Assembly: GCA_001414345.1 (NCBI GenBank)
Contig: LLCB01000337.1
Coordinates: 1-60,194 of the forward strand
Direction of reading: 5' to 3'
Source: Hymenoscyphus infarciens
Lineage: Eukaryota > Ascomycota > Leotiomycetes > Helotiales > Helotiaceae
Length of the DNA: 60,194 nucleotides
The notes under the pieces are model-generated. The model was not told the origin of the DNA. It saw only the letters and a program-made list of their open reading frames with translations, and did not search any database. Both the position numbers and the translations under genes were made by a program. Each line of letters begins with the position of its first letter. Positions within the stretch are counted from its first letter, which is position 1. This document shows, in pieces, positions 46,574-58,675 of this stretch.

Positions 46574-48256
46574 CGCCTAGTATCTTCTTAACTAATTCGA
46601 CTGTAAATCTTTGTTAGGATTTAGTAACGTAGAAAAAGAAAAAGTCGAGGAAGCTAAATAGAAAGCATATAAACTAAAATATGTCGCTTAGTCTAGATGG
46701 ATTCCGCCTCGAGATATCTTCTAAGGCTGTTAGAATCTCTTAAAACTATACACCTAAACTCGGTCTATAATTACGCGAGATGATTAGGCGAGGCACGGCA
46801 GTTCCTAAGGAATTTAAAAGCTATAGTGCCCCTAGATAGCAGCCTCTTAACGTATAGACTATATTAAGCGCCTTCGTATTACTCTTAATCTATCTACTAC
46901 CTTGGTCCTTAGTTGTTCGTAGCCTATGAAATAAAAGAGGTATAATAGTATTTATTATTTGAGAAGATTTAATGTTTACGATTTTAATTTAACTACGAGT
47001 AATATAAATACTACTATTCTTAGACTTTTTTAATAACGCTACTTCTATTAGTTAATATTTAGTAAATTATTAGTAAATTAAGTCTATAATATAATCTATA
47101 GATTTATTAACTTTATCTAATTTTTTAAAGTATTTAATTCTACTACTATTACTATAATCTAAAATAAGCTTACAAAATAGTAAATAGATAGATTTACTTC
47201 TTTAGTATATTAGTATATATAAATATATAAATTATCAGAATTTCTAGACTAATATAAAGACTATTATTTCGAATAGATTCTCTCTTTCTAGTGTTTATTT
47301 AATTAGTACTAAAATTAGTATTATTTATATTATAGTTTCTTTTAAAACAAAAGTATTTATATTAATTACTAATAATTTAATACTCTAAGAAAATCGATAA
47401 AAGAAGTAAATCTATTTACTTTCTACTTTATAAGCTTTATTATAAGCTTAACTTATTAATATTTATTACTTCAAAAATCTCTTTAACTATTTACTAAATA
47501 TCTACTATTTTAGTACTTTAAATACTACTACTTTTAAAAGTAATAGAAATACTCTCTTTCTAGTATTTCTTTATTTAGTACTAAAAATAGTATCAAATAA
47601 ATAAATATAAAAAGAGAGATAACTCTATTAAAAAGGTCGTAGTATTTATATTACGATTTCGTAAAATCGGGTTTATATTAATTACTATTAATTTAATAAT
47701 TAATATATTAAGACTAACTCTATAATATTACTTATTACTAACTCCTAGTAGACTAAGATAGCGATATAATATTTATTAGATTATTACGATAAATATCATA
47801 GAATAAATATTATAAAATCTTATCTAATATAATAAAATATTATTAAAAAGTAATAATAATTAATAAAGATCGAGTTTTTAGCACTAGTGTCTTATAGTAC
47901 TATATAGACAATATATAACTTATATTGTCTTTTTGAAAATCTGATTTATTATAGTAAAAGATTATTATATAACTCTTAATTCAGTATAAAAGACTTAGAA
48001 ATAAGACGTGTAATCTCTTTAAGTTATAAATAATTAGCCTTTACTATTGAAATTATATAACTTTATAAGACTAAGTCTTCTATCAGCTCTCGGCTAGAAG
48101 AACTGTTATTCTCTAGATTAACTATTTTTCCGCTAATAATCGATATTAATTAGTTATTCTTAGAAACCTAGTATCGATTAGACTACTTAATACGATACGA
48201 TAAATATCGTAGACCCCTCTGATATATCACCGGTAATATCGCCGCCTAAGTCTGAC
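46574..48256. other. RIPed AT-rich DNA ending in an orphan hAT-like terminus
   Basis: 46600-46930 is less RIPed and has a partly open plus-strand frame without recognisable motif. 46950-48180 is strongly AT-rich. The right end, about 48185-48256, read in complement (CAGACTTAGGCGGCGATATT onward), aligns with the left terminus of the 45527 element for about 60 bp. This marks the end of another family member whose opposite end was not found with a matching duplication. Confidence 0.5.
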
Positions 48257-49741
48257 TCCTAGATCCAGATTCATTTTAGACAAAAGAAGCCGCTAATACA
48301 AGTTAATTGTTAAGTAAATAGCGAACAAGTATCTACTTGGTAGTCTTATAGCTCCTATATATCTCGAGATATAGCAAAAAAGGAACTTGGACAAAAGTAA
48401 ACTGCTGATTCAGCCAGGTAGAGATTTAATGTTCTTGAATCAAATCTATGTTTGAGTACCCTAGGCTACTGTAAAGCGAGTTAGTCTCACCAACTTCGTC
48501 ATCGCACGAACTCTGACAAATAATCAATTTCTTCACAGCCACTACATTTTAGTTACACAGAAGCTATACTAGTAAAAGATTAAAATCACGAAGGAATACC
48601 AGTCTGAAACAAACGTGAGGTTGTATGTAATCGGGTGTGTGTGCCAGGAAATCCGATTAATTACGTTTTCAGTACGCACCCCTTCAAGAAAGATCTAGGC
48701 ACCCGCTCCAGAAAGAAGTAACACTATTGATTGGGAGAGGGATATGACCGCTGATACAAACCCGAAGAAACAAGGTATTTAGCCCGCAAGTATAGAATTT
48801 TTAGCATAGGTTGTTGGACATATGTGGAATAATTTGGAGTCAACGGACTTTGTAGGTAGAAAACTGTTTTCTTCCGTAGACTTTCGATCCCAGGTGCTAT
48901 AAAGAAGAGGTTCCGACAAAGTGAGAAATTGGTTCACATGGTTTGGAGAGGACTAGCAATAATATATAGTTTAAGAATTGTAGTTATAAAGTTAGAGTTA
49001 AGTAGTGCGTTATGAAGCTGATAACAATTTTAAAACAAGCCGTATATAAAATCAACAGCAAAACAATGCAAAAGAGAAAATGCAAGTTGGCAACTTACTT
49101 ACTCATTAACAGAAGTAACTATCATGTATGCTTAGAGACTTTGCAAAATATATAATGGGAAATGTGTTTATTAGGTTTAGGGTTATTGTGGTGCATGACG
49201 GCGTTGAAGCGTGTTCAAGGATAATAGCAGCAAATTAAATTAAGGAAAGTAGAAAGAAACGAGGGACAAGGTGAAGTTGGTGATTACTTACTCCTTACAG
49301 CACGGCTAAGGAATAGACTGTTAGTATATAGTAGGTAGATTTCCAGCTAAAACAAAAAATTCCGAGAACCATTTCCAAAACGTGTAGGTTTCTTTACCCT
49401 TTTAAAATGTTCGGGCTGCGGTCAGACGCTTTGTAAAGCAAATGTTACATAGGAACAATTTCATTGTGAAAAAGAAAATACAGATTTGACCTTAAAACAA
49501 TCAAAACATCAGAGCGAGAGTGACACAGTAGCATTCTCCAATCACCCCGGAAGACCCAGGAAAAAGGCATACAAACAGGAGAGTAAAAAAAGCAAACTAC
49601 CGATTAGGCAAGTCATAGAGTAACTACTGTAACTACCTGGATTGGATTAATGTAAGAATCAAATTGGTATCAAACGCCCACCAGAACACAACCTCCCATC
49701 AGTCATTAGCCCTCGTTCATCGGCTAGCCTCGTCACAGCCA
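48257..49741. other. Intergenic, no gene seen
   Basis: Moderately AT-rich but not RIPed DNA of 1.5 kb; no ORF or RNA gene recognised. It includes the 3' flank of the minus-strand gene at 49742. Confidence 0.5.
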
Positions 49742-50233
49742 TCATTCCTCTTCAGTCTTGGCGACACCAACGGGTTTCCTCTTCACACCCGTAACCACCC
49801 CCTCACTCTGTTGTCCAACCTGTCCTACTCCAGCCATATCATCAAGCTCCCTTCCCTCTCTTCCCTCACCCAGCATCCTCTCACTCTCCCTCTCATCTCT
49901 CTTCTTCCCAGGATCCACTCTCTTCGACATCCTCCTCCACACCTTGACATCCGTATCCTTCACCTCTCCAATCTTCGCCGCCTCAGCATCAGCCTTCGCC
50001 TTCGCCTTACTAGCATTTAATTCTCTCTCATCCTCGGAATCCTCTCGATCGCTGCCCGATTGGCTGCCCTCACGATATCGCTTTCTGACGAGTCGACCCT
50101 CTTCGATGCGGTAGTTGTAGATGATGTCGGGAAAGGTGAGACCTGTTTTTTGGAGGTCACGGAGGTCTTTCAGGACTTGGCGCGAGGATGTGGTGAGGTC
50201 TTTCATGGTGAGTTTTTTTTGGTGGCCTGACAT
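49742..50233 (-). CDS. Small charged protein, hypothetical (163 aa)
   Basis: The frame is open further upstream to 50431, but that part is Thr/His-rich 5'-leader-like sequence. I start at 50233, giving MSGHQKKLTMKDLTTSSRQV as the N-terminus. Residues 1-50 (KDLRDLQKTGLTFPDIIYNY, then RIEEGRLVRKRY) look like a folded, conserved core. The remainder is disordered and highly charged, with a Ser/Asp/Glu patch, an Ala/Lys helix (SKAKAKADAEAAKIGEVKD), basic clusters (KRVDPGKKRD) and a terminal KRKPVGVAKTEEE. The basic clusters could be nuclear localisation signals. No family is recognised. Divergent from the transporter gene at 51191. Confidence 0.72.
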   Translation of the reverse strand: MSGHQKKLTMKDLTTSSRQVLKDLRDLQKTGLTFPDIIYNYRIEEGRLVRKRYREGSQSGSDREDSEDERELNASKAKAKADAEAAKIGEVKDTDVKVWRRMSKRVDPGKKRDERESERMLGEGREGRELDDMAGVGQVGQQSEGVVTGVKRKPVGVAKTEEE

Positions 50234-51190
50234 TTTTATGGTTTTTGGTTGTGTGGTAGTGTTGAGGATGAAGATGAGGATTTTGTAGGAGTTTCTTGGG
50301 AGGATGTTGTTCTGGTGATTTATGTGTGTTTTTGTTGTTGTGGTGGCATGGTCAGTGACGTGGTGGGTGGCAAGGAATAGGTGGGTTCCAGGATTTCCAT
50401 TCACCATTGTTGGCTGCGCAACTTGAAGCATGAGCCATACTGTGATTCGAGAAATGGGGTTATGTTATTCATAGAAGCCAATTCGAGTGAATTGGACTCT
50501 CAAGGCATCGAAAGTCCGAGGCGACTTTTCATTCGCTCACCCCCCCCTCCCTCCCCCCCCTTTATAAACAAGCGATACCTGTTCCCTCCCTTGATCTTCA
50601 TTTCACGTGTCTTAATCAATAGATCTCGTAATTATACATATTTCATCACCGATGTTGTCTTTTCTCTTTTCGTTCCCAAACCAATTTCCAGATTGTCAGA
50701 GATCACGAGGTCATGTGACCGATGACCCGGAAGTGCGTTCTTGAACAACGCCCTTCCATTGACTCCACTTGACTCACGCCGGGAATAGCGAGTAGCTGGA
50801 TGTCCTTCACGAAAACGCGCCTGTCTACTTCCGCTTTGCATGCCATTATATTACCAAATTACCATGATTGGTCTTGCAATTCCCGTAGGAAGGTATGAGC
50901 CGCACTCCCGTTCCCAGCATTTACCTTTTGGCTTATAAACATTTCTTTGCCTCCCACTCTTCAATAATGGCGACAAGTTCTATATTGCTGGCGCTCTGTC
51001 ACGGAGCTTTTGCACGATTTGACCCACAAAGACTGAAGGATCCTCGACGATATCCACTGCCGGTAACAGAGCGTTGCGTTAAGGTGTTGCTTCCATCGCA
51101 CTAGGAAGAAGACCCGCTCTTTCTAGGTGAATATCTCTGGCCGTCTCCCAGCAGAATAGCAAACAAAAATAATACTCCCTACTTTTTGGA
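50234..51190. other. Divergent promoter region
   Basis: Lies between the minus-strand 49742 gene and the plus-strand transporter gene. It includes a C-rich tract (50540-50562). Short frames here (for example 50895-51104) have no recognisable features. Confidence 0.45.
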
Positions 51191-52638
51191 ATGCCTTCTC
51201 CAAGCCAATCCTTTATTGATATGGGGCAACCCGTTGCCCAAAGTGGAGGCTCTGAGGACGACACCGATTTCTTGGAGAAGGGACAAGTTGCTGGGGATAT
51301 AACTGATGGAACGATTGCCAATTTTACCCCCAGGACCCGCGAGGAGACGATTACTGCTTGTTTGCAGGTTTTAGGTGCCTTTTTTCTAATGTTTAATTCT
51401 TGGTAAGTTGCCTACCTATAGTCTTTGCACTTCTCAAGTGGTACTAATCTATTCTGCAGGGGCATAGCAAATACGTTCGGCGCATTCCAAACCTATTACG
51501 AGACGGGCATTCTGCAAGACGAAACCTCTTCTCGAATATCCTGGATCGGATCTATACAAACCTTTCTGCTTCTCTTGGTCGGTGGAATTGTGACGGGTCC
51601 TATATACGATGCTGGGTACATGCGAGGCTTGGTTTGCGTGGGATCATTCTGCTGCGTTCTGGGAATGTTCATGACAAGTCTTTGCAAAGAGTACTATCAG
51701 TTCCTTCTGGCGCAGGGGGTTCTGGTTGGAGCTGGTGCAGGTTGTCTCATGCTGCCGAGTATAGCTGTCATGCCGCAATACTTCAATAATCGAGTTGCTT
51801 TTGCAACTGGGATAGCTGCCACGGGTAGTTCACTTGGTGAGTACAGCACATTTACTTCCAACACCACCACACGCTAACATGGTTTCCAGGTGGTGTGATA
51901 TACCCTATTGTATTCCATCAACTTCAACCCCGCATAGGTTTCGGCTGGACCACTCGAGTCATGGCATTCATCATGTTTGCTACTTTGATAGTTCCTGTGT
52001 TAGTAATGCGTGCAAAAGTCTTTCCCTCCACCCGAAGGCCCTTGATCGATATGAAAGTATTTAAAAATGTCCCCTGGACTCTATTCTCCATTGGAGTATG
52101 CTTTGGATTCATGGGAATGTATATCCCCTTCTACTACATCTCGACCTACACCTCCTCACAAGGAATCGCAAGCGGAGATTTCGCCTTCTACGTCCTCTCC
52201 ATCCTAAACGCAGCATCAGTCTTCGGTCGCCTCATACCAAACTTCTTTGCAGACACAACGGGCCCCATAAATATCATCGCTCCGTTTGTATTTTTTTGCT
52301 CCATTATATCCTTCTCCTGGACTTCCATCCATGGCTTGCCTGCACTCATTCTATTTTGTATATTCTATGGTTTTTTCAGTGGCACTTTTGTTTCTGTCGC
52401 TGGGCCGGCATTGGCATCTCTATCGCCAGATATGAGTCTCGTTGGAACTCATATGGGGATGAGTTATGTATTTGGAGCGTTTGGTGCTTTGATTGGAAAT
52501 CCTGTTGCCGGGTTGTTGGTGAAGCAAGGATGGATTGGCCCAGCGGCCTTTTGTGGATCTTGTAATGCGATAGGTGCGATATTCATATTCGCCGCGAGAG
52601 TTAAAAAGGCTGGATGGAAGATTACTACGAAAGTTTGA
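51191..52638 (+). CDS. MFS transporter, monocarboxylate (MCT/SLC16)-like (445 aa)
   Basis: Three exons, 51191-51402, 51460-51836 and 51890-52638, with introns of 57 and 53 bp; both junctions keep frame (NSW-GIANTFGAF and GSSLG-GVIYP). The N-terminal 50 residues are hydrophilic and acidic, followed by about 12 hydrophobic segments. Diagnostic pieces include MFNSWGIANTFGAFQTYY in the first helix, SRISWIGSIQTFLLLLVGGI, then GPIYDAGYMR (motif A-like loop between helices 2 and 3), GAGAGCLMLPSIAVMPQYF and a central cytoplasmic loop STRRPLIDMKVF. The layout fits fungal MCT-type permeases of the plasma membrane that move small organic acids or related solutes; the substrate cannot be told. The length is normal for the family. 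Confidence 0.92.
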
Positions 52639-52675
52639 GTACGAGTACTAAAATTGAAAGAATTGATTAGATAAG

Positions 52676-53218
52676 ATGTATCAAAAGTGCTATGCCAATT
52701 ACTACTGCACTCGCGAGGAACGTCAAATCCGCCGCACATTCTTTACTGTCTACGAGAACACCGAGACGATCATCCTGACAGGGAAGGAAGTCTACAACCC
52801 CAAACAAGATGGATATATCGCCAGCGTCGTCGATGGTGCTTTTGGAAACTTGAAAACCCACATGGCGAACAAGGCAGCTGATAATACACAATACCCTCTG
52901 GGTCACTTAGGCACCAGGAATTGTGTTAGAGGATATTGGCAACTCAATCAGATATGCCTGTTTCAAAGGCGCTACAAACTCAAATTGATGGAATATCATC
53001 TACATCGATGGCCATGTTGTTCGTCCTCAAATTTTGAGTTGCAAGGTGCAGATCAACGACTCCGCAAGCTCATTTGCACTCCAGCAAACCCACACACCAA
53101 TACACACGATCTATTCCTGATTTCTGTCTGTCTGAATGGAATCTTAGCCGATTCTGCGTATATTATGATTTACAAAAGATCTTCCGCTCAAAAGACCAGA
53201 AGTCACACCTACCAGTAG
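52676..53218 (+). CDS. Possible small gene, unrecognised
   Basis: A 180-codon frame starts 38 bp after the transporter stop (MYQKCYANYYCTREERQIRR). The first 70 codons look plausible. From about 52920 a different plus-strand frame (LEDIGNSIRYACFKGATNSN, then IIYIDGHVVRPQI) looks better, so an intron or frameshift may lie near 52880-52920. The antisense frame 52667-52906 ends in a hydrophobic tail (LASAVVIGIALLIHLI), which could instead indicate a minus-strand gene. I cannot decide, and neither family is recognised. Confidence 0.3.
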   Translation: MYQKCYANYYCTREERQIRRTFFTVYENTETIILTGKEVYNPKQDGYIASVVDGAFGNLKTHMANKAADNTQYPLGHLGTRNCVRGYWQLNQICLFQRRYKLKLMEYHLHRWPCCSSSNFELQGADQRLRKLICTPANPHTNTHDLFLISVCLNGILADSAYIMIYKRSSAQKTRSHTYQ

Positions 53219-54476
53219 TTCTTACGGGTAGTATCAAGTTTTTGAAACGTACGACTTGGCTAGATTTGACAGCAGTAGGAGAATCGACCGCAGAAAGAAA
53301 GGAACTTGAAGTTGGACTTCAGTGATTGAAAGATGGTAGTATTGATAGATATGAAGTTGAAACGACTCTTCGCGTGGTGAACTCTTTCCCAAGCCGATGT
53401 GAATGTCGTGGAATAAGAGCCACGGATCTTGAGCCTGGCGTTGTTTTTCATGAGCACTGCTGGTGAGCACCTATCGCGAGTTGTATAGAAGCTGGAAACC
53501 TTGGATTATAGTAGACTCTGGGTGATGCTTAAAACTGAGCATACTTGTACTATTGGGTGTATTTCATCAGCATGTGTCTATCTCGTAAAGGGAAAGACTT
53601 TTCGGGAGAAAAAGACTAGGAGTAACTCCCCTCGAGCGATAGTTTGGTTAGTACATTAAATATCAGGTTTACGACGAAGACAGGATCAGAGTATATAAGC
53701 TACAGCAACTAAGAAGAGCTGAGGACCCTCAGATCTCGCTTAAAATTTAATCTTGCTTTCCCTCATAGGCTGCGAAACCAAACTTTCCTCTTAGTGAAAT
53801 TGAAATCCTAGGTAACTTCTTAATAGATCAAGTCCGATAGCTGGTTAGTATTCTTGCCAAACTAACTAGGTGCTGGTGCGAGTTCTCGTTTGATTTGAAA
53901 TACCTGAGAGTTACAGGAATTCGTAACTTGAGTTTCACGGAGCTTAGCAATCTATCGCTTGTTCTCAATCGTTGTAGAAGAGTAAAACGTAATTCTTCTA
54001 GCCTTTTCGGAAAATCAAATTGATTTCGCGAGTCCTGGTTGAGTAATGAGAGACTGCAGTTGTGATGTGAATCAGAAAGGTCTCGGTAAAAGGAAAACAG
54101 TGTGAATTTCTTGTTCCTTGGATCCAAGTAAAACACTTCACCTCTCAATGAAACCTATCCACTAATTCGCCCTGCAACATACTTGGGAAAGAGCGAGTCA
54201 CTCGGTACAATGCAGGCTCGTGATTATATTTCAAAGTCACGTGTTTCAAGCGGCGTCGGGTGCCTGTGATTCAGCGGGGGTTGAGCAGCGAGGCTTCTTC
54301 GTCGTCATTCTTTGTACTCTACTTGCCCTCCATCATTTATTCCAACAACCCAGATCAGAAACTCCGCATTTCGATATACATCTACAACCTTTAACCCGTC
54401 GGAACCTGCAACACGTCGCATAAGCCCCGACACCCTTTCACAAACAAACAAACCCGCCAACGTACCCCGCCAAACG
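53219..54476. other. Intergenic, ATG3 upstream region
   Basis: No supported gene. A 106-codon minus-strand frame (53828-54148) has no recognisable features. The ATG3 leader is CA-rich just before the start codon. Confidence 0.5.
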
Positions 54477-55677
54477 ATGAACTTCCTACACAGCACCCTC
54501 GATAGGGTGCGAGAGTGGGCGCCCGTCTCACACACCTCTACCTTCCGTCAAAATGGCCAGATCACACCAGAAGAGTTCGTCGCAGCCGGCGATTACCTGG
54601 TCTACATGTTTCCAACCTGGTCCTGGGCCGATGCTTCTCCAACAAGCAAGCGAGTAAGCTACCTCCCCGAAGGCAAGCAGTTTCTGGTGACTCGAGGTGT
54701 GCCATGTCACCGAAGACTCGACGAGAACTTTGCGGGAGATGCTGGACAGGACGAGGCGATGGTCGGTGATGGAGAGGACTTTAAGAACGCGGGCGGACAC
54801 ACACCGGGGGATGATGAGGATGGGTGGTTACGAACTGGAGGTCTTGCTGCTAGTCAGGAGGCACGCGCGAGGGATGTGAGGACGGTGGATGAGAGTGGGA
54901 ATATGGGCGAGAGGGAAGAGGAAGAGGATGAGATCCCGGATATGGAGGACGATGATGATGAGGATGCTATCATTCGAGATCCAAAGGCTGATGGTGCTGA
55001 TTCGTATGCACTACCCAAGAAACCACGGGCTTTCGGGATGCCATGCTAACTGTTAATTCTATTCAGATCACGACGAACATATACCCTCTACATCGCATAT
55101 ACACCCTACTACCGAACCCCTCGACTCTACCTTTCCGGATACCTCGCCAACTCGCAACCACTTGATCCACAACTCATGATGGAGGATATTGTTGGAGACT
55201 ACAAGGACAAGACTGTTACATTGGAGGACTTCCCATACTTCAGCAATAATATCAAGATGGCCTCGGTACATCCCTGTAAACACGCAAGCGTCATGAAGAC
55301 CCTGCTAGACCGAGCTGATGCAGCACTCAAGATCCGAAGAGAGAAGATGCGAAAGGGCAAGGTTGTGCTGGGTGCTAAGGACGTTGGCATGGAAGGCCTG
55401 GTCGATGACTTTGGCAAGACTCACTTGGGCGATGACAAGAAGGCCATCGCTGAAGGGATGAAGGCCGGCGGAAACGGAAATGACGAATGGGAAGTCTTGC
55501 AACATGAGGCTCCCGACTTGGACGAAGAGGTCGCAATCCGGGTTGACCAATACCTGATTGTGTTCTTGAAGGTAAGCTTGTCCAACCCCGCATTCTTCCA
55601 AATATCATGCTAATTTGAAATAGTTCATGGCGAGTGTCACACCAGGTATCGAACACGACTTTACGATGGGGGTTTAA
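54477..55677 (+). CDS. atg3: Autophagy E2-like enzyme Atg3 (361 aa)
   Basis: Three exons, 54477-55003, 55067-55571 and 55624-55677, with introns of 63 and 52 bp, restore the Atg3 architecture. Start [20 protein letters not shown] gives the N-terminal amphipathic helix that senses curved membrane. Next come [18 protein letters not shown], an acidic flexible insert ([20 protein letters not shown]), the core [20 protein letters not shown], then the catalytic HPC motif in [12 protein letters not shown] (Cys about 246). An Atg8-binding W-x-x-L motif (DEWEVL) lies in the second insert before VAIRVDQYL. The end [17 protein letters not shown] is typical. Atg3 receives Atg8 from Atg7 and passes it to phosphatidylethanolamine during autophagosome formation. 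An in-frame ATG at 54312 is upstream leader. No defects seen. Confidence 0.97.
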
Positions 55678-57949
55678 TGAGAATGCTATTACGGGAGTTT
55701 GTACGGGGGCACGGGGCTAGGGAATATCAGATACCTGATATGGGAGGTAACATTGTTTGGGTTTTATTGAGGGTTGGGCGTTTAGGGATCAGGATAAATC
55801 CCACGATGACCTCCGGTACATACTTTTAGATCTTTCATATGAATCAATGAATCGAGTCAGCGATGTTAATGAATTTGTTTTTTTTTTTCTCCTTTTGGCT
55901 GCGAAGTTTTGCAGAAAATTTAATGTTATTCTCGTTGTTTTGCTTTTCCATGGCGCATCTTTTGTTATGTTGATTGGCTGTTGCTTATTACATGGTTTTT
56001 CTATTGGTAGGTCACCTACCGATAGCACTAAGCTGTTGGTAGGTGACTTGCAAATAGCCATGCCCTTTTTTTTAAACTCGGAGTGAAGAGGCGAGAGAGC
56101 TTCGACTCCCATCTCGTTCTCCTGTTTTTTCCCCCTTTGAGTAATTGTCGTACTTGAATCCTCGGGTTATATGTTATTGGTTCTTGGTGTTAATGTCGGT
56201 GTGGGCATCAAGAATTTGCTGAGGTCGATTCGTTGGTTGTAACGCGCGAGAAGAGTTAAATTAGTTGCGTCGTTCATTATTCAACACTCTACTTGGGGAG
56301 AGGTTTTCCACCGGGGGCTTATAAGACAATGGAATGGAGATGTCGAGGGGCCGCTTGATACTTGATGGATGAGTATAACTATCCTTTCATACTTTTGTAG
56401 AAACAAAAGTCCCAAAGAGGAAGAGATGTTGAGTGGTCTTGCCGTGATGGAGAAATCACGGAATTGATTCTTCAGGCGGCCATCTGATGATGGAATCTCT
56501 TATGTTTTTTTTCTTCTGTTGTTCACCTCCCCGCTGTTCTTCTGCTGGTTTCTGTACGATGTGGTCCTTGGGGAGGTTGCTGTCGAGAAATCTTCCGCTG
56601 TCAAAAGTGCTTGGTATTCTCAGCTCTTTTCTAAAGCTATATTCGTCTTTTTCCCTTTCTGGCCCGCAAGCTTGACATCCATCTTCCGCTTTCGACCACA
56701 GTTGAGCTGCACCTCCCGACTCTGGATTGTGGTCTTCGAGCGTATGTGAAGCTTCCGAGTTTTGATTTGAAATCTCTGCCTTGCGGCGGGGCTCTATACT
56801 AAAGATTTGGGTTAGGTAAAGGGGGCAGAGAGGGTCTCTACTTGCATGCTGTTTTGGACTTGGAGTCTTGTTGTGATGTTGTTGTTTGCACTATCTAGGT
56901 CATGGTTCTTCTTATGCAAAAGCAAATATACGAGTATCAACGCTGAAAGCATACAAAAGTAGGTGAGAGTAATAGAGACTAGTCAAAGAAAAGGACTGTT
57001 GAGATGGAAAACCGAGGGTCGGGATTCCTGTCGTGACTAACACGTTTAAGACTAGTGAGAATAAATATCTTCTCGACACTGATTTCGGAAGTTTTGGAAA
57101 CGGGATAGCGTCTATTCAAATTCCCTCGACTGACCTTTCGATCTTTCGAATGCTGTTCCATATCTGTCTATCGCACTTCAGCAGATGTTTTGTTTATCAC
57201 AGAGCTTAATACTCCGTTCAACTTATGTTTACCTTTCCTCAAATTACAGAAAATATGAAGCTATGATAAAAACGAGCCAGATTTTCCATATTCATGTCAC
57301 TAAGTTAGAGTCTTGCGGTCGATAAAACCCTTGCTTCCGGATGTTTCCTGATCTTTCGTGAAGCCTGGGAATTTCCTTTTGGAAATCAAGTTTTCAAATT
57401 GAAGTCAAACACGAAAATTTCCGTCTTTCCATGCTGTCGTTATGCTAGAAATGATGCCCTAATTGACACAGCATTGAAGAGCGGGGTTTTTTTGGTATTA
57501 GTGTGTTCGCAGGTCAAATCTTTTCTTGACGATATTAAATAGCCGGCATGATTCGCTGACAGGGGTCTCTGAAACCCATTTCTCCGGGTAATAGTGGTGA
57601 CGTGGAGGTCTCGTTAACTTCGAAAGCAGGTGAGGGGTCGTTTCTTCTTGCTGCTTCAAAGCAATTGGAATCAAAACAAGTAAAAGACAAATACACTAGC
57701 GGAAAACTTGTACTCATGCATCGAGTTTAAACAACTAGTCACTTCTTGTAGTCAAAACTGGCGTGTATTTCGGCACCGAAATTGAAGGACTTAAGAGCTG
57801 GGTAACGTGAAAATTACCTTAAGCAAGCAAATAGATGGTGATCCTAGATAACCAATTCTAGATAACCAACGGGGGAATTAGGATACAAGACGGCGCGGTT
57901 GACAGTTTAGGCCTCTGGCGCTAGCCCCGATTCGGCCCTAGCCCCATGC
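55678..57949. other. Intergenic, no supported gene
   Basis: GC-balanced DNA of 2.3 kb downstream of ATG3. Short frames (for example 55757-56086 plus, 109 codons; 56487-56749; 57535-57717) have biased, T-rich composition and no recognisable motifs. It contains a small inverted/direct repeat GGTAGGTCACCTACC with a further GGTAGGTGAC copy (56008-56046). Confidence 0.5.
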
Positions 57950-58675
57950 CAAGAGCGCTAAGTCTTAGCCCTAACCCCACCCTAAAACCACCTATTTACA
58001 TATACTTCCTTTTATATATAATCTATTAAAAAAACACTACCCTACTATATACTAATCTACATACATCTAAAGAGCGAGTAATTACGTATCTAATATACTT
58101 AAAATTATCTAAATTAGACTCTTTTTAGTAGCGCTGTCGTAATCTAAAGTAATACATGCAAATATAAGCTATAGGAAGCCACTTATATACCCCAACCACT
58201 AATATCTTAGGGCTAGCAATAGCTCTCTATTAACACCACTCTTCTAAAAGAGCTTTAAATTAAAAGATAAATCGATATATTAATTATTTAAGCTTTAAGG
58301 AGTATTTTAATAAAAAAAGTAAGGTAAACAGGCGTAGTAGCGTTAAGTAATAAATTATTAAAAATTGCGACTTTAGTAGGTAGATTAAGAGAGTCTTACT
58401 AAACCTACTATATCTTATATATATCTAAAACATCTATTCTACTAAAACTACGCCTTCTAAACTATTAACTAGTAGGTTAGAAGCTCTCTTCTTATTAGTA
58501 TAAGCTCTCATAGTATTTTTACTATATAACGTATGCGAAGCGCTTCTAGGGTAGGTAGTTAACAGTCTACTTTTATAGAACGCCTAGGTCTAAACTATTA
58601 ACCGACCTCCTCGGTTAGCCACGCCTCTTTAGCCACGCCTCTTTTATTTATACTATAAAAGTACTAGAAAAGAGC
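57950..58675. other. RIPed AT-rich DNA, transition to right-edge satellite
   Basis: An abrupt switch from normal to RIPed DNA near 57990. It includes a duplicated TTAGCCACGCCTCTTT (58613 and 58629) and a CCCTAACCCC-like stretch at about 57966-57980. No readable coding motif. Confidence 0.5.

Noticed and set aside
50234..50431. N-terminal extension of the 49742 gene by 66 codons
   Set aside because: The extension is Thr/His/Asn-rich leader-like sequence; the internal MSGHQKK start begins the plausible folded part.
53828..54148. 106-codon minus-strand ORF upstream of ATG3
   Set aside because: No motif, and biased sequence in a promoter region; no splice partner.
54312..54476. Upstream in-frame ATG for ATG3
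   Set aside because: Atg3 proteins start with [18 protein letters not shown] sequence; the upstream part is Thr/Pro-rich leader.
55757..56086. 109-codon hydrophobic ORF after ATG3
   Set aside because: T-rich composition produces Phe/Leu runs; there is an overlapping antisense ORF and no recognisable transmembrane family.
57966..57980. Telomere-like CCCTAACCCC stretch
   Set aside because: Only one or two imperfect units; the neighbouring text (TAGCCCCGATTCGGCCCTAGCCCC) is not a TTAGGG array.
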